Assembly (NCBI GenBank): GCA_949152475.1 | Contig: OX424565.1 | Span: forward strand, 11,849,953 to 11,913,952 | Source of the DNA: Terebella lapidaria | Lineage: Eukaryota; Annelida; Polychaeta; Terebellida; Terebellidae | Length of the DNA stretch: 64,000 bases | Direction: 5' to 3' | In this document: positions 49,401-61,499 of the stretch, piece by piece | How positions within the stretch are numbered: the stretch's first letter is position 1 | Layout of the letters: every line of letters begins with the position of its first letter | Notes under the pieces: model-generated | What the model saw: the letters and a program-made list of their open reading frames with translations, nothing else | What the model was told of the DNA's origin: nothing | Database searches by the model: none | Translations under genes and position numbers: made by a program

Positions 49401-49403
49401 GGA

Positions 49404-49665
49404 AGTGGTGGAGTCTTGATTTGGAGCATCACCTCTCCTGAGATCTTCAGTTCAGAAGTCTGGCCCTGGCATATCCAGGTCGAAGATAGAAAAATCAAAA
49501 TTGGGGATGTCCTCCGTGTATAACAGCGGCTGGTTCTAGTGGTGGAGTCTTGATTTGGAGTATGGCTTCCTAAGATCTTCAATGAAGAGATCTGCCCTGG
49601 TTCATTCAGGTCAAAGATATAAAAGTCAAAATTGGGGATGTCCTTCATCCAAAACAAAAAAGAAC
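49404..49665 (+). repeat. Two tandem copies of a 134-bp unit
   Basis: AGTGGTGGAGTCTTGATTTGGAG starts at about 49405 and again at about 49538. Both continue through GATCTTCA, CCCTGG, CAGGTC and AAAATTGGGGATGTCC. They are moderately diverged and lie directly outside the right TIR of the 2.14-kb element. Confidence 0.8.
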
Positions 49666-51339
49666 GCTCATGGTGAGTGACGGTTTGCGGGTTTTCGCTT
49701 CCTTTTTCCCCGACCCAGTGATACACGTCATGAATACTTAATAGTTAATTAGGTAAGAAAAGGTTAGCCGAAAATTCCCTTAAAATTGTCATTCCTTCAT
49801 AAATAATTGAGATATTGGCATGTTGAAAAAAAAGCATAATAATGATAATCCATAAAATTACTCGATCATCTGTCAAGATTAAGTATCCTGACTTTAGTTG
49901 GACATTAAGTGTTGAACAGCAGGACGTGCAATACAGCCAGATTTGTAGATTTTACATCAATATCGTATTTACCGTATGATGCAAAACCATGGTTTACTAC
50001 TCGTGTTTACCGTGGTATTTTTGTAAGAGTGGGCGTTGCTATTATATGTAGCTTGCTGTTTTTATAGTTGAACGATGCACGAGTTTTGTGTATGTTGTCC
50101 AATGGGAGCGACTGCTGGACAATGACAGGGATTTCCTGACGAGAGCCAGGGGTGTGAACCAGGAGCTTTCCCCCAGAGAAATCTGGCCACTGTCTGTTCA
50201 TCTCTCGGAATTGATTGAGGTTCTGAAGAGTTGGTCTGATGATAGACAATCTCTGGTTTTGAGGCTGGATACCGGGATTTTATTGCATCCGATAACGACT
50301 TAGTAAGGTATATATTTAATTGTTCATTGTTTCCGGTTCAAGCAGGGAAAAACTAAATGGGCTTTACACTGTTTACGACCTGTATTGTCTCATGGATTGT
50401 ATTGGTTAAACCCGTGGTTTTGTTGTGCATCAACGAAAAATGTCTCTATGTGATTGTAATTATTAAGGTAGTACCACATGCACAACCAGCTTTTGATATG
50501 TAAATAACAAACCTAAATACAATGTTTTTGGAAAACTAATTAAGCACAACCAAATATTTACATAAAAAGCCACATTCGCAGATAGTGTGCGAAATATAGA
50601 TGTTTCTACTGTTTACTAGATGGGATTAATATACAACTGCCTAACATTTTACCAGTCCTATTTAAAAATACAAAACAAACTCACGAAATAAGTGTATGAC
50701 AAGAACATAAATACCTAATCACAAGGCTAAATGCTACTGAATATATAATAGCCTGCACCGTTTCGCAGTATAATAAAGCTGCCTAGATCTACTCGCGGCC
50801 TCTGGGATTTTCAAAGCTCATTCATGACAGACGCAGCAACAAAAATAATGGATGTATCCATATGAAAAATTCGTATGCTGATTAATAGTGAGTTTTAATT
50901 TCATAGACAACAAAAGAAAGAGACGTATATCTCTGGGATTTGTTGTGGGATATCCGGCCCATGCTACTCTATAACTGTCAAATAGAGTTCGGGACAGAAT
51001 ATCAAATACTAAGATATGCATTCATAAAAGCAATGTGGTTGGTATACATGTAGTTTGTGCATTCGGTTCGAGCGTGTTATATTCATACAGATAATTAACA
51101 CGAATGAAAAGATTTTTTTGGAGGATATATTGCAAATGTTTTATTTGGTGACATATGTATGTTAAGTGCTCGTAAATTGTTATATCGATGGTCCTCCACT
51201 TGATATAACAGGGTGGTTTGACTTTTGTGCTCATATTTGTGATAAAAAGGTGGCAATCAAAAAAGTCAACTGATAAGTTGTCAATACCCCCCAATTTTTT
51301 TTTTTCACTGGGGGGTTGGGGGGTTGGGGGGAGGAACAT
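49666..51339. other. No gene recognised; one coding-like patch
   Basis: Mostly AT-rich. At 50088-50303 the plus strand has an open, higher-GC frame containing WERLLDNDRDFL and LSELIEVLKSW that reads like protein, but I recognise no family and see no good splice partners. Confidence 0.3.
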
Positions 51340-51720
51340 TCACCAAAATTTAATAAAATATTCTCACCAAATTGATCAAATTGGGTAAAATCGGATTTGT
51401 CGCCAAGCACAGACCGGCGATTCAAGGGAAACGAAACGTATAGGCCTACACTTCATGAGAGTACACAAGGAGAGTCCTATGCATGGAAAAAGTTATCAGG
51501 CAGATTTTGATAAAATGGCGTCTAAATTCTAGAATCTGGCATTTTTCAACGAAAATGGAGGCCACTTTGAGAACAAACGAAAAAGAAAAACAAATTCTGA
51601 AAAAAATCTTGAATTTTGTTCTTTTCCAACTTTATTCCCCAACTTTTCAGAAAGATTCACCCGTATACTTCAACGACAACAATATGGATGGCGGCTAGAT
51701 GCACGACGGGCGTCAATATA
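51340..51720 (+). mobile_element. Partial copy of the hairpin-ended family
   Basis: It shares with the 3' module of the 14-15.7 kb element the words GATTCAAGGGAAACGAAACG, TTTTGATAAAATGGCG, CATTTTTC.ACGAAAA and AAAGATTCACCCGTA. The terminal hairpin is absent and the copy fades out at about 51720. Confidence 0.65.
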
Positions 51721-52745
51721 GGCGGCATAAAACATCGAATTGATCAAATGAAAAAAAAATAAAATGAAATTTGATAAGAATTCTGGTCTGCGTCCCCGTC
51801 CTCCTTGTATACTTCATCCTCATCGGAAATTGATAAGTAACATGTATGCTATACACAATTGAATAAAGAATTATAATGTTAGATTCATCAGATGATGAGA
51901 CCCACATATAATTTACAACACGGTCTGATATTTATTTCACGATGAGCGTTGAGAAAACAATACATATATTATTAGATATAATATGGTGACATTTAAAATG
52001 AATGTACAACTGGAATATAAATATCAATATAGGTACACGTGTAATTATAAGTTGAACAGAACTGTAGCAGGACACTTCTGTGGAATATAGATTGATTATG
52101 TTCACGTTAAAGGCTATTCTGATATACAGTTATGCATACCAAAGTAATAAATGCAATTGAAGAAACGTCACTAGTATGTGAATGTGAAAATGAATGACCC
52201 CTTAGACGTGGATTAGTCGTGCCTAGTCGTACGTAGGCACGAATAAACATACGTGGGTTTAAACGTGAAACTCCGGATGTCCCTATTGGAGGTAGTACGT
52301 CTATACATGAATTGTAACGTTAACGTTTTGACGGTACAGTTATTATATGTACGAAAAACTGCATCAATGTAGGGGCGTTATGATGGTAGTTGTCGCCTTC
52401 CAAATGAACGTGTCTCCAATACCACGAGATTTTTATTATGACAATACAAAGCATTTTCATCTGGAACATTTTGGAAGAGGACCAAAACCCGAACAGAACC
52501 GCGAAATGTACAGCAGATGTAAAATGCTGTTGTTTATATTGTATATACCTGACAGAATTAACATACAGCCGCCAAACAACCATTCAACACATTTTGAATT
52601 ACTAAAGAAAAAATACCATTAGAGAGAGAGATGGGATGGGCGCAAGGCAAAAATTCCTAATTGCAATGCGAAAAGTTAATGAGAAGATGATATTCTTGGG
52701 TTCAATTTCAACAAGCAATGACACCCCGAAATAGTACAAATGTAT
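51721..52745. other. No gene recognised
   Basis: AT-rich sequence. A small palindromic patch, CGTGCCTAGTCGTACGTAGGCACG, lies near 52219. Otherwise nothing supported. Confidence 0.4.
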
Positions 52746-53019
52746 GTACTTATGTACTTGTCATATATCTGTTCCATTGGGGTTGTTTCGGATTTCTAAA
52801 TTGTTTTCATAGGTTGTTGGGCAGTTGTATACTAATTCCATCAGGTGTACAGTAGAAACAACTACAGTTAACACACTGTCTGCCCCTGATGACGCCAGTG
52901 TGTCTTTGGATAAACTATTCGGTCGGGCTTTGTTTCTATTGCAGAATATTATACTTTTAGTTTGTTATTGGCATCACTAAAATCTCACTGTATTGGTGGT
53001 AATAGATTGATACTTACAT
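52746..53019 (+). repeat. Solitary diverged monomer of the 364-bp satellite
   Basis: A single 274-bp partial unit, more diverged than those in the array, 43 kb away from it and in the same orientation. Its right edge falls at GATACTTACAT, the same monomer position at which the main array (10127) and the inverted fragment (13297) end. Confidence 0.93.
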
Positions 53020-53642
53020 GTATATATCGACCTCTTACCTCTTATATTATTTCCCCTTAATATTTGTAACAAAATAGCTGCCTCGTGTTGAATTTTACTT
53101 GATTTTAGCGATGGTGTATTGTGGCTTATCTAATGGTAGGCGCCCTACTTGATAAAAATTAGCCAAAGGGCTGAGAAAGTTCAACGGGGAACTGTATAGT
53201 GTTGAGTGTTATCCTAGTATAAATTGTTTAGTGTCATCCTTGATATAAATTGCCGCATATATTTCCGTTCGAATGTGCCAACATTTAAGTTCTATCTTGA
53301 TGTTTCAGGAGTTAACCCCATACAGCCCCATTATGAAGGAAAAAAAGTGGTTAGGTACGGCGGGCCTATATGACATAATCTAGATCATGTAGATTTTTGT
53401 TAAGGATATTGAGAAAATAAATTGTGGTCCCCAGTAGAATGTACTAAATAATGTAATTGACGGGGGAAATGTTTACCCCACGAGTGAAAGAGTTTTCCTC
53501 GCGGGGAAAGGTTCTCCTCGTGGGTGAAATGCATGTAGTTTCCCTTGCCAATTACATTGTTTAGTGTATTCTTCTGGAGACCATCAAAAATATTTTTATT
53601 ACCCTAAATAAAAATCTAAATTATGTCATATATGAGCCACCG
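53020..53642. other. No gene recognised
   Basis: AT-rich sequence with a small duplicated patch GTATAAATTGTTTAGTG/GATATAAATTGCC (53215-53255). No gene seen. Confidence 0.4.
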
Positions 53643-54147
53643 TAGTTAGGTTATCCAGAATCCAAAAAGTTTTTCAGTGGCGAAAAAAAATTGAAGGGGG
53701 ATGGGGAGGGGGGGGAAATAGGTCAAAACATCTGGAAATGGGTCAAAACAGATAGAGACTTGATTTTGACCAACAAAAGTTTTCACCAAGCCGTCAAAAA
53801 ATCAAAACGACCGCCTTGAGCAGGACGGCAATTCAAGGGCAACGAAACATACGAACGTACAAGGGTACGTTAGATGGACTTTTAAAACAAAAGTCTCAAA
53901 ACTGACAACTTTTGAGAAAATGACCGTCTAAATCCTAAATTGACCGGTTTTGGCAGAAAATTGCCGTCAATTTGACAAAAAAACCTAGCACCTACCGCCG
54001 TCTTTAAATATTTCTGGGTCTTTCTTAAAACTTTTTTCCCTCTGAAAATCTGACCGTAAACTTAAGATAAAAATGTGGACGACAATAGACAACGACGGAC
54101 GCAACACCATGCCAATAGGTTATCGGACCTTTGATGCGGTAACCTAA
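53643..54147 (+). mobile_element. Complete-looking copy of the hairpin-ended family
   Basis: It starts TTAGGTTATCC and ends with a hairpin (54118-54129 with 54136-54144) followed by CTAA. The interior has GGGCAACGAAACATACG, TTTTGAGAAAATGACCG, and GACAACGACGGACGCAAC just before the hairpin. It lacks the 134-bp tandem repeats of the copy at 14318-15707. No protein. Confidence 0.75.
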
Positions 54148-54804
54148 GAATAGTTCACCTCAGAAATAAAAGGAAGTGCTCTCATATATCTTGGTCACAA
54201 ATTTATTCATTCACCCATATTAAATACAATAATAACGAAATCATGTTAACATCACCTTATCTAATAAGGCCAGCGTTCAAAACACAGTTTTCCCCAAATT
54301 TCATATATTATTCTTGTATGGCGAGTGACGATCACATCACATTATGGACACAGAAGATATTCACTATATTATCTAGCAAAACGTACAGACTAGCAAAAAT
54401 AAATAGTACTTTGCATTGGACATGAACAAGCTGTCTTTCATCACCATATTCAAAGGATAAAACATGGATCATGATGTCTTGGGTGTATAATAATATGCAT
54501 ATACATGCGTTCAGTGCATACAAATGTTCAGTAAACAGATTCGTGTGCATAAAAACTTTCACTTAATCTGAGCCTTGGTTTATGACATGTTTCATCACAA
54601 CATTCAAACTGTGAATCATAGATCATAATGTCTTTGGTATATACCATGCATATGCATACGTTTACATGCATAAAAACGCTCGGGTAATGCAACTTTGTGC
54701 ATACAAACGATAGGTTATTACGATGTTGTGTTTAAAAACGTTTCAATTAATCTGAGCTTAATTACAAAAAAAAACATTAATTCCATTCAGCTCGTAGTTA
54801 TTTA
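54148..54804. other. No gene; candidate 3' flank of the minus-strand peptide gene
   Basis: Contains two diverged roughly 150-bp direct repeats (ATAAAACATGGATCATGATGTCTTGGGTGTATA... at about 54459 and CATAGATCATAATGTCTTTGGTATATA... at about 54619). Confidence 0.55.
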
Positions 54805-57111
54805 CTACAAAAGAGCCAAAAATAAAATCATAACCGGAAACAGGATAGGCAAGTCGATCCAATGACATGGCGCCGTACCGTTACTGCCGCCCATGTGCAT
54901 TGCAGGCGTCGTTATCGTTGGTTCAGATGTCGGAGTTTCTGTGGTGTTCGCTGCTCCGTCGGCTTCAGTAACTTCGACATCATCCGGCCGGTCACCTCTT
55001 GGCATAGCGTCAACTGGTGCGACTGAATATATTCGAAAAAAGATTTGTGTGTGGCTAATTTCCGAACTTTCTCGACCATGCATCTTACTACTTATTGACT
55101 TTTATATTATAACTAACCACCCTTAGATTTTGACAACTACCCGTATGAACTCCCCGATTTATTTCTACGATGTATATTATTTTGTTTTGTCAAATTACCA
55201 GTGGCGGGTGCGCCTTCGGGGATAACAGCAAGGAGGACCGCTATTATGAAGAGACGGTTGTCCAGAATCTGTATAAAGATAATATACACTTATAAATGCA
55301 TCATTATGTCACACGTAAATCTAACATATGTATCACATTTTCACATCGTTTACCAGATTATATAAATTACAAGATACTTTTCAAAATGCGTTGAATATGT
55401 GGATATTTTTAGTATTGTCCCTTTAATTAGAATTTCAAATTGCAAGCAAATTTGAAAAATATTGAAAATATTTTATATGTTATATTGAAAATATGTTATA
55501 TTGAAAATGACTCAACCAACACCAAGTTTGCGTAATCATTTGCGCCCGATAAAAACAACAACATTTTTGTGGTTTAAAAGAAACCGAAAATGAAACAATT
55601 GTCAGTTGTTAAAATTTTTTTTAGGATTTGGCATTAATAGTAATATTTTCAGCAGAGTTTCATGGAATACGATCAGTCACTCCCCGTGGCCAAACCTGAA
55701 GCTAAATTATACGAATTAAGTAAGTTTTGAGTAACACAACAGGCAACAGGCGTGACAAATCTGTATTAGACTCCGAAGTGTTCATTATAAAAATAGAGCG
55801 TGAATCAGTTTCATAGTCACGTGCTAGTAATTCAGGTTTGTTTCGTTTTGTTCACGGAACACGTTAATCATCATATCGCATCGAATGCAAAGTACACATT
55901 TGCACTACACTATTCTATTAGTTGTATGGAAATAATGAAGGATGTCAGTTTCATTTGGATAGACAGCGGCTTTTTTCCATTCCGGCTTTTTTTTTCTATC
56001 ATCAAAATTGGTCGTATCGGTGCTTGTTATTGGTTGTAAGAGCTTGATATTCATATTAGAGACGACATTGTCTCGTTCGAATATATTTAGGGTTGTAACT
56101 TTTGAGGAATATGGCGATTGTGCAGGTCAACAATCTTTGGCATTCACAATTCATGAAGTACACTGCCCGGTACTACATTTATTGTAACTTTCTGGTATTC
56201 TGTGTAGTGTCGATAAATCATTCAAAGTTCTTCATCCTAAGAACAACGAATATATGCGTTACAGAAGACTATTTTTGAAAATATTCCGATCCATGGATCA
56301 AGATCTATATGTAAACGATACACAAACACGACAAGCGTTATGGTGCCACTTATCCGTGGCATTTCTTACACTATTGTATTACAATAGCAACAATGTGTTT
56401 TTTTAGTACATTAGCAACCTTTCCGTCTCGCCGTCATACTTTTGTTCCATAGATTATGTTTATCACAGAGCGAGTCTCAGTCGACGTAATCGAAAACTAA
56501 TCCTCAAATTTCATTGACCTATGATGTTCCTGATGTGGGTGATAAAAATCCACCCTAAGTAATGAAACAAGCAAATAGTATTTGTTTGCCTTTGTTCAAT
56601 AATATTTATCATTTTATCATTATGGCAGCAGAAACGCGCCTATCACATTACGAGTAAACAATCCAATACCACGGAATGCAGTTCTCACGACAAACCGTTA
56701 ATCAATGAGGTATTTGTAATATAGTTATCTCATTTGCTTATATTCTCATCTATATTGTTATTAAGTAATAGATTATCTAATAATGTCATTCATGTCTATC
56801 GCTATGAATAGCTTAATTAAACGTTCTTGAAACGCTATGAGCTTAAGATGTTTTCTGAATCTCCATTAACTGTTGCTGGAAATGTACATCAATACAATAC
56901 ACCAATACAATTGACGCGTAATAATGAATTTAGCGAGACAGTCCGCTCCACAAAGATATATAAAGAAAGTTACATAGTTTTTTCGACAATGGCTCTTCAA
57001 ATAAACCAAATATATTTTAAAATACATTTGAGAAAACAAGTATACCTGAAATACATTCAAGATATGTATGTTAGGGAATTATGACTAAAAATAACGTACC
57101 TTTGCAGCCAT
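54805..57111 (-). CDS. Small secreted, probably GPI-anchored peptide
   Basis: Three minus-strand exons with good GT-AG borders and matching phases: 57100-57111 (ATG plus three codons), 55199-55268, 54805-55013. The product is about 96 residues. Residues 1-27 form a signal peptide (basic start, hydrophobic core LFIIAVLLAVI, small residues before a likely cut after APAT). The middle is acidic then Thr/Ser/Pro-rich (TTETPTSEPTITTP), with possible N-glycosylation at NTT and NGT. The C-terminus is a bare hydrophobic tail (LPILFPVMILFLALL) with no charged residues after it, preceded by GGSNG: a GPI-anchor signal pattern. The overall plan resembles CD52-like mini-glycoproteins, but no homology is claimed. 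The start rests on one short exon. Confidence 0.65.
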
Positions 57112-58562
57112 GTTGGAGCATCGGTGTGACAGTTCTGTGTTCTACGTGCGTCTCATCCAGCTTAAAGTCCCTTCTCTACTTGGCTCGTGTTGGTGCATGG
57201 TACTTGTTGAGTGGTGGTTGAGTTGCCATGGGTGACATACCACCCGTGCAATCACAGTCTCTAGCAAAAAAAGTTGCCAGCAATACATGTTTGTAGCCAG
57301 TATTTTATTTTTTTTTTGCAAATACGGCTTTCAGTTCAACATGGCTGGTTGACCGCAGTTCTATTTATCACCGTGCGCTGTTCTGTTTCTAATTTACGTA
57401 CGAATGGTTTGTAAATTGAGACCATGGAAATTCGGCGGCAAGGAAGTATCTGAATATATTTATATTACTCATTTTACCATATGCTGCATACGCCCAGACA
57501 TGTTGCACACGGATTACGTAAAACTGTCCTTTTTTGGGAGTTTCCTTTTTTTGGCCGGGGATTTGTTTTCACATATTTGATACTCTACAAAAAATGTATT
57601 GCAGAAGTAATGATCAAATTATTTTCGACATAGCACGCGGAAGTCCAGTTGAAAACACCAAAATGTGACTTTGTTGCATGGCAGCATTATAAAAGTCTAG
57701 TGGTGAAATTTTGATAATGTTGTTATGAGTCGAATCTGAACAAAATGCTGAATTATACTTGTAAAATTTGAAAATCTTCTACCTGGCGGAACTTCACTAG
57801 CTTATAGAATAATTATATGCAGGGAAATCTGGTTGAATTGAGAGTTTCTAAACACCTTCCCACATTAGATACGTTATTTATATTATTTACTTAAAATTAA
57901 ACAGAGAGATGGGTTTCTGATACAAACATATTTATTCATCATAATGGACTCAACAATGAATTCAATAATACAAAAACCGTTCCATACCATTGCCATACTT
58001 CCAATGCATAATTAAAACAAACACACAATGTATATGCTTTCCGAAAATTACCTAGAATGTACACACATAAACAAATGCCATTCATGTTTGAAGTGTAAAT
58101 GCAAAACGATGCATATTGTCTGCAGGACATTCATGAACTAAATATAAATGCGATTTATTCCACGTTATGATAACAGAGAAAGCAACAGGTAGTCATATTT
58201 ACATGTACAAGCATTTTTTTTCAAAAATATTTTTAATGTCTCGATAAGCCACAGGACCATACGCTTTGAGTTTTGGAACCTCAATTAATTTCACAGTAAA
58301 TGACAATGCATGAAGGGAATTGCTCGTGTGAACCAATTATGTACATTGATTTTCTTTGTTCCTAGATTTATAGCGACTTTCCAGCCAATTTTCGTTTTGT
58401 ATCACATCGCTGCTCATGAACGCACTCTTTTGAAAGACGAGTGCGGTCGGCAACGCGGCACCATAGAAATGCCCTCAAACGGGACCTTTGATCAAGTATA
58501 ACAGATAGCTAATATCATTGGAAAAAAGTCTCAACTGTGTTAACAGGGGTTAGAGCTAGAGT
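57112..58562. other. No gene seen between the two minus-strand genes
   Basis: AT-rich intergenic sequence. It presumably holds the promoter of the GPI-type peptide (right of 57111) and the 3' UTR of the receptor gene (left of 58563). No specific elements identified. Confidence 0.45.
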
Positions 58563-59846
58563 CTATACGTTGTTTATAAAGGACATGTGTGTTTCGTATA
58601 CGGCCTGATCTAAGGCGGTACCAGGTCTAGAGGTCGCGTCAGACACTGACTCTGGCGTATGCGTTTGCGTCTCCCCTATAACCACTAACTCTACTGCTTC
58701 CGCGGTTCCTCTTTCGCGGTGTCGTGTGTTACGTCGCTTGCGATTCTTTTGCTTTATTGTGTAGAATGTGCCGAATACTGCTGCGAAGACAACCAGTGCT
58801 AAGAACACAGATACCAGGACGATCAACAAGGTGGAATGTGTGAGCAAGACTTCGGTGTGATCAGCCCCGTTGTGAATGGTCTCGGCCACATGGGTCGTGT
58901 TCGATGGCTGGTCGATGGCTGGCATTGATGACTCTGTTGTCGTGGTCATCATAAGCATACTATTGTAAAAGTCTGCAATATAAAAGAATTACCTCAAATA
59001 CATCAGCATTTTTGTACTTTCCCCTTGACGAACGAGAGGCGTAATGGCTAATAGAATGGGTGAAGATCGGTTAGAGAGTCTGTTGTAGATCACATGAAAA
59101 TGGTAGCGATGACATGTAGTTTATATCTCAGAGTATACTACCGGTTGGTGATAGGACATACCCGGGCAGTGCTCCCGGCAGCGGCCTGCATCCATCGCAT
59201 TCATAACGTGCTGGCAGATATCCGTACAATCCCAGCACAGTACTCCATCTGACCGATGGCGAAGAGAATATTATAAGTGTACTAGAATTGATACCAAAGC
59301 TACTGTTTATGAATGCGTGATTGGCTCGACCATAATACTAGTAAAATCAGAATTATAATGAAGAACAATGATAATTAATGCAGGTTTTTGCAATGATAAT
59401 GATGGCAGTAGCAACAATAATACCTATAATTTATTGATAATGGTAATGGTAGTTTTATAGTAATAGTAATTTCATTCTCAAAAATTAAGAAAACAAAATA
59501 TTATGGAATACCAGTTGTGTGCACAACTGTATTACATGCTTAAATTTGTGCACTCAACTGCACTCCATAATATTTTGTTTTCCTAATTTGGAATATCAAA
59601 TCATATAATGACAGTATTATGACAGTATTTGATCTTAGTAATAGATGGTAATAAACAGTATAAGTCATTGATGATACTAACTAAGATCGTTAATACTGGT
59701 GCGCATATTCATGTGTATATACCGTGGAACTGGCCGGGGAGGCAGGGTATATGTCTGTTGGCTCGGCCCGGGGCTAGGCCCACCGTGATCCGCGTCGCCA
59801 TGCTGAGCACACAGCCCAGATATCTTACTACCCGTTCCGAATTCAT
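58563..59846 (-). CDS. TNF-receptor-superfamily-like single-pass receptor with one BCMA/TACI-type repeat
   Basis: Three minus-strand exons in matching phase: 59723-59846, 59162-59248, 58563-58972, about 206 residues. Residues 1-30 can serve as a signal peptide. Residues 35-69 form one compact module with Cys at 35, 46, 49, 53, 65 and 69 (C-x10-C-x2-C-x3-C-x11-C-x3-C) and a preceding F-H-D-G-V-L, matching the D-x-L loop and spacing of the BCMA/TACI ligand-binding repeat. A Thr-rich stalk with NTT follows, then one transmembrane helix at about 118-143, a basic stop-transfer (KQKNRKRRNTRHRERG) and a cytoplasmic tail of about 55 residues without a death domain. The initiator ATG lies 9 bases inside an exon with a good acceptor, so a 5' UTR exon lies upstream. 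A non-TNFR Cys-rich receptor remains possible. Confidence 0.72.
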
Positions 59847-59855
59847 CACAGATAT

Positions 59856-60020
59856 CTGCAAGAAAAAGAGACTTATTTGCAAATATTGCGATTTATGAGT
59901 TCCTTCAAAATACTGGCGAGTGGCACCAATCCCCTCAGAAAAAAAAATGCATCTCGAATTTTGTAATCCTTGATATTGTTTTATTATAATGTACATGTAC
60001 ATGCATATTGTTGATATACT
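59856..60020. other. Upstream flank of the receptor gene
   Basis: The acceptor CTTTTTCTTGCAG lies at 59856-59868 on the minus strand. The upstream 5' UTR exon and promoter are not recognisable. Confidence 0.5.
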
Positions 60021-60522
60021 TTTCTAACTTGTTTACACATATTTTTGCGATGCTGAATGGTGTCATTCTATAACTTGGCATACTTCACTTCAGGAGTCAA
60101 ACAGCAACTTTCCACCAAATTTCAGACTCCTATCGCAAAACTTGCAGAAGTGGAAATCTACCCTTGAGAATCTGAACATATTCGAGGATTTGATCCTGTT
60201 TACATTCATCAAGACTAGAAGTAATATTGTAATTCTGGACCAGAAGACACATTGGGGGTGTATTCTACATAAACATGATGATTTCGAAAGATTGTACCGC
60301 TATGAAGCCGAGCAAATGGACAAATTTGTATGTGGACCCAGAAAATACATGACCGGGCTAAATTTAACATTCGAGTAGATTGCCAACTTTTTCAATTTTC
60401 GCGATATAAGTCTACAATTCGGTAAAAAAAATTGCCGTTTGAGTGAAGTTTATCAAGTTATATTACGATACCATTTAGCACCGCCAAATTATCATCGAAA
60501 AACAGTGTAAACAAGTTAGAAA
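60021..60522. mobile_element. 502-bp MITE with long imperfect inverted ends
   Basis: TTTCTAACTTGTTTACAC (60021-60038) is inverted at 60505-60522, and the similarity continues inward for about 90 bp with mismatches (AACTTGGCATACTTCACT versus AACTTGATAAACTTCACT; TCAAACAGCAACT versus TCAAACGGCAATT). No protein is encoded and no clean target duplication is visible. A related fragment sits at about 27420-27560. Confidence 0.75.
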
Positions 60523-61499
60523 AATCAGAGTATACATACAATTTTTGTGTATGAATATTACGAATCTAAGGCCCATTGAACATTCAGATATACGTGTTGA
60601 GATTACTAGTACTCGTTTACCTAAAGTATGCTGTATATTTTTTGTTTTGTTCTTGAGCGTGATCAGCTCAGTACTATAACTATATGCGTGCTTTGTGTAT
60701 ACATGTACCATGCAAGATAGGATGCATATATATGTGTTGACGGCTTTCTTTTAGCATGCAGTACACTTCATAATTGGGGCATGTACTTTCATCTATATAT
60801 AGGCCTATATGCGCATTGACAATTGTCAAATCGTTAGACCGCATTCGGAGTATGAAGTTCGGCCCCGTATATACATTCCAGCAGAATTCACGCACTCAAT
60901 GTCTTGTATATCAATCGGTTTTTGTTGGAAGAAATATGTGAAAAAGAGGTTCGATGTTAATGATATCATCTGTATTTACTGCATTTCTCATTTTCAGTTA
61001 CTGATTCGTTTAATACATTTTATTTACGAGAAATATAGCCAGCCCAAATCCGATAATCTTTTGTCGGAGCTTATATTTCAGATCTCAACACAAAACACCA
61101 GGTGTGAGCCTCGTTGTCACTCAGTCTCTGTCGACGACTAAGGATTATGTAATTTTGATGGAATACCTAGAATATGACAGGATTAACAACCCATTCATGT
61201 ACGAGGTAGAGTAATTGTGAATATCACATCATATCGATGCAGATAAATCGTGTTTATCGTCTTTCTGACGCACCGACCCACACCAAACCCACACATGAAT
61301 TTGGGCATATATGAAGCAGGAAAGTCGACATTCAAAACATGGCGACGAGCCAACGAGAAACGTCAACAAAATGGCGCATAGCACGAACGACCGTACATGT
61401 GAATTCATATCTCAAAACTAAATCCACGGACGGAGTCAATATATCGGCTAGGGGTAGTATATAATTAGAAATAGGAATTATGAAATCAATAGATCATTT
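60523..61499. other. No gene recognised
   Basis: AT-rich. The plus frame at 60809-61141 (110 codons) shows no known motif and ordinary AT-rich composition; not called. Confidence 0.4.

Noticed and set aside
60809-61141. 110-codon plus-strand frame
   Set aside because: AT-rich with no motif, no splice context and no internal repeat; consistent with chance.
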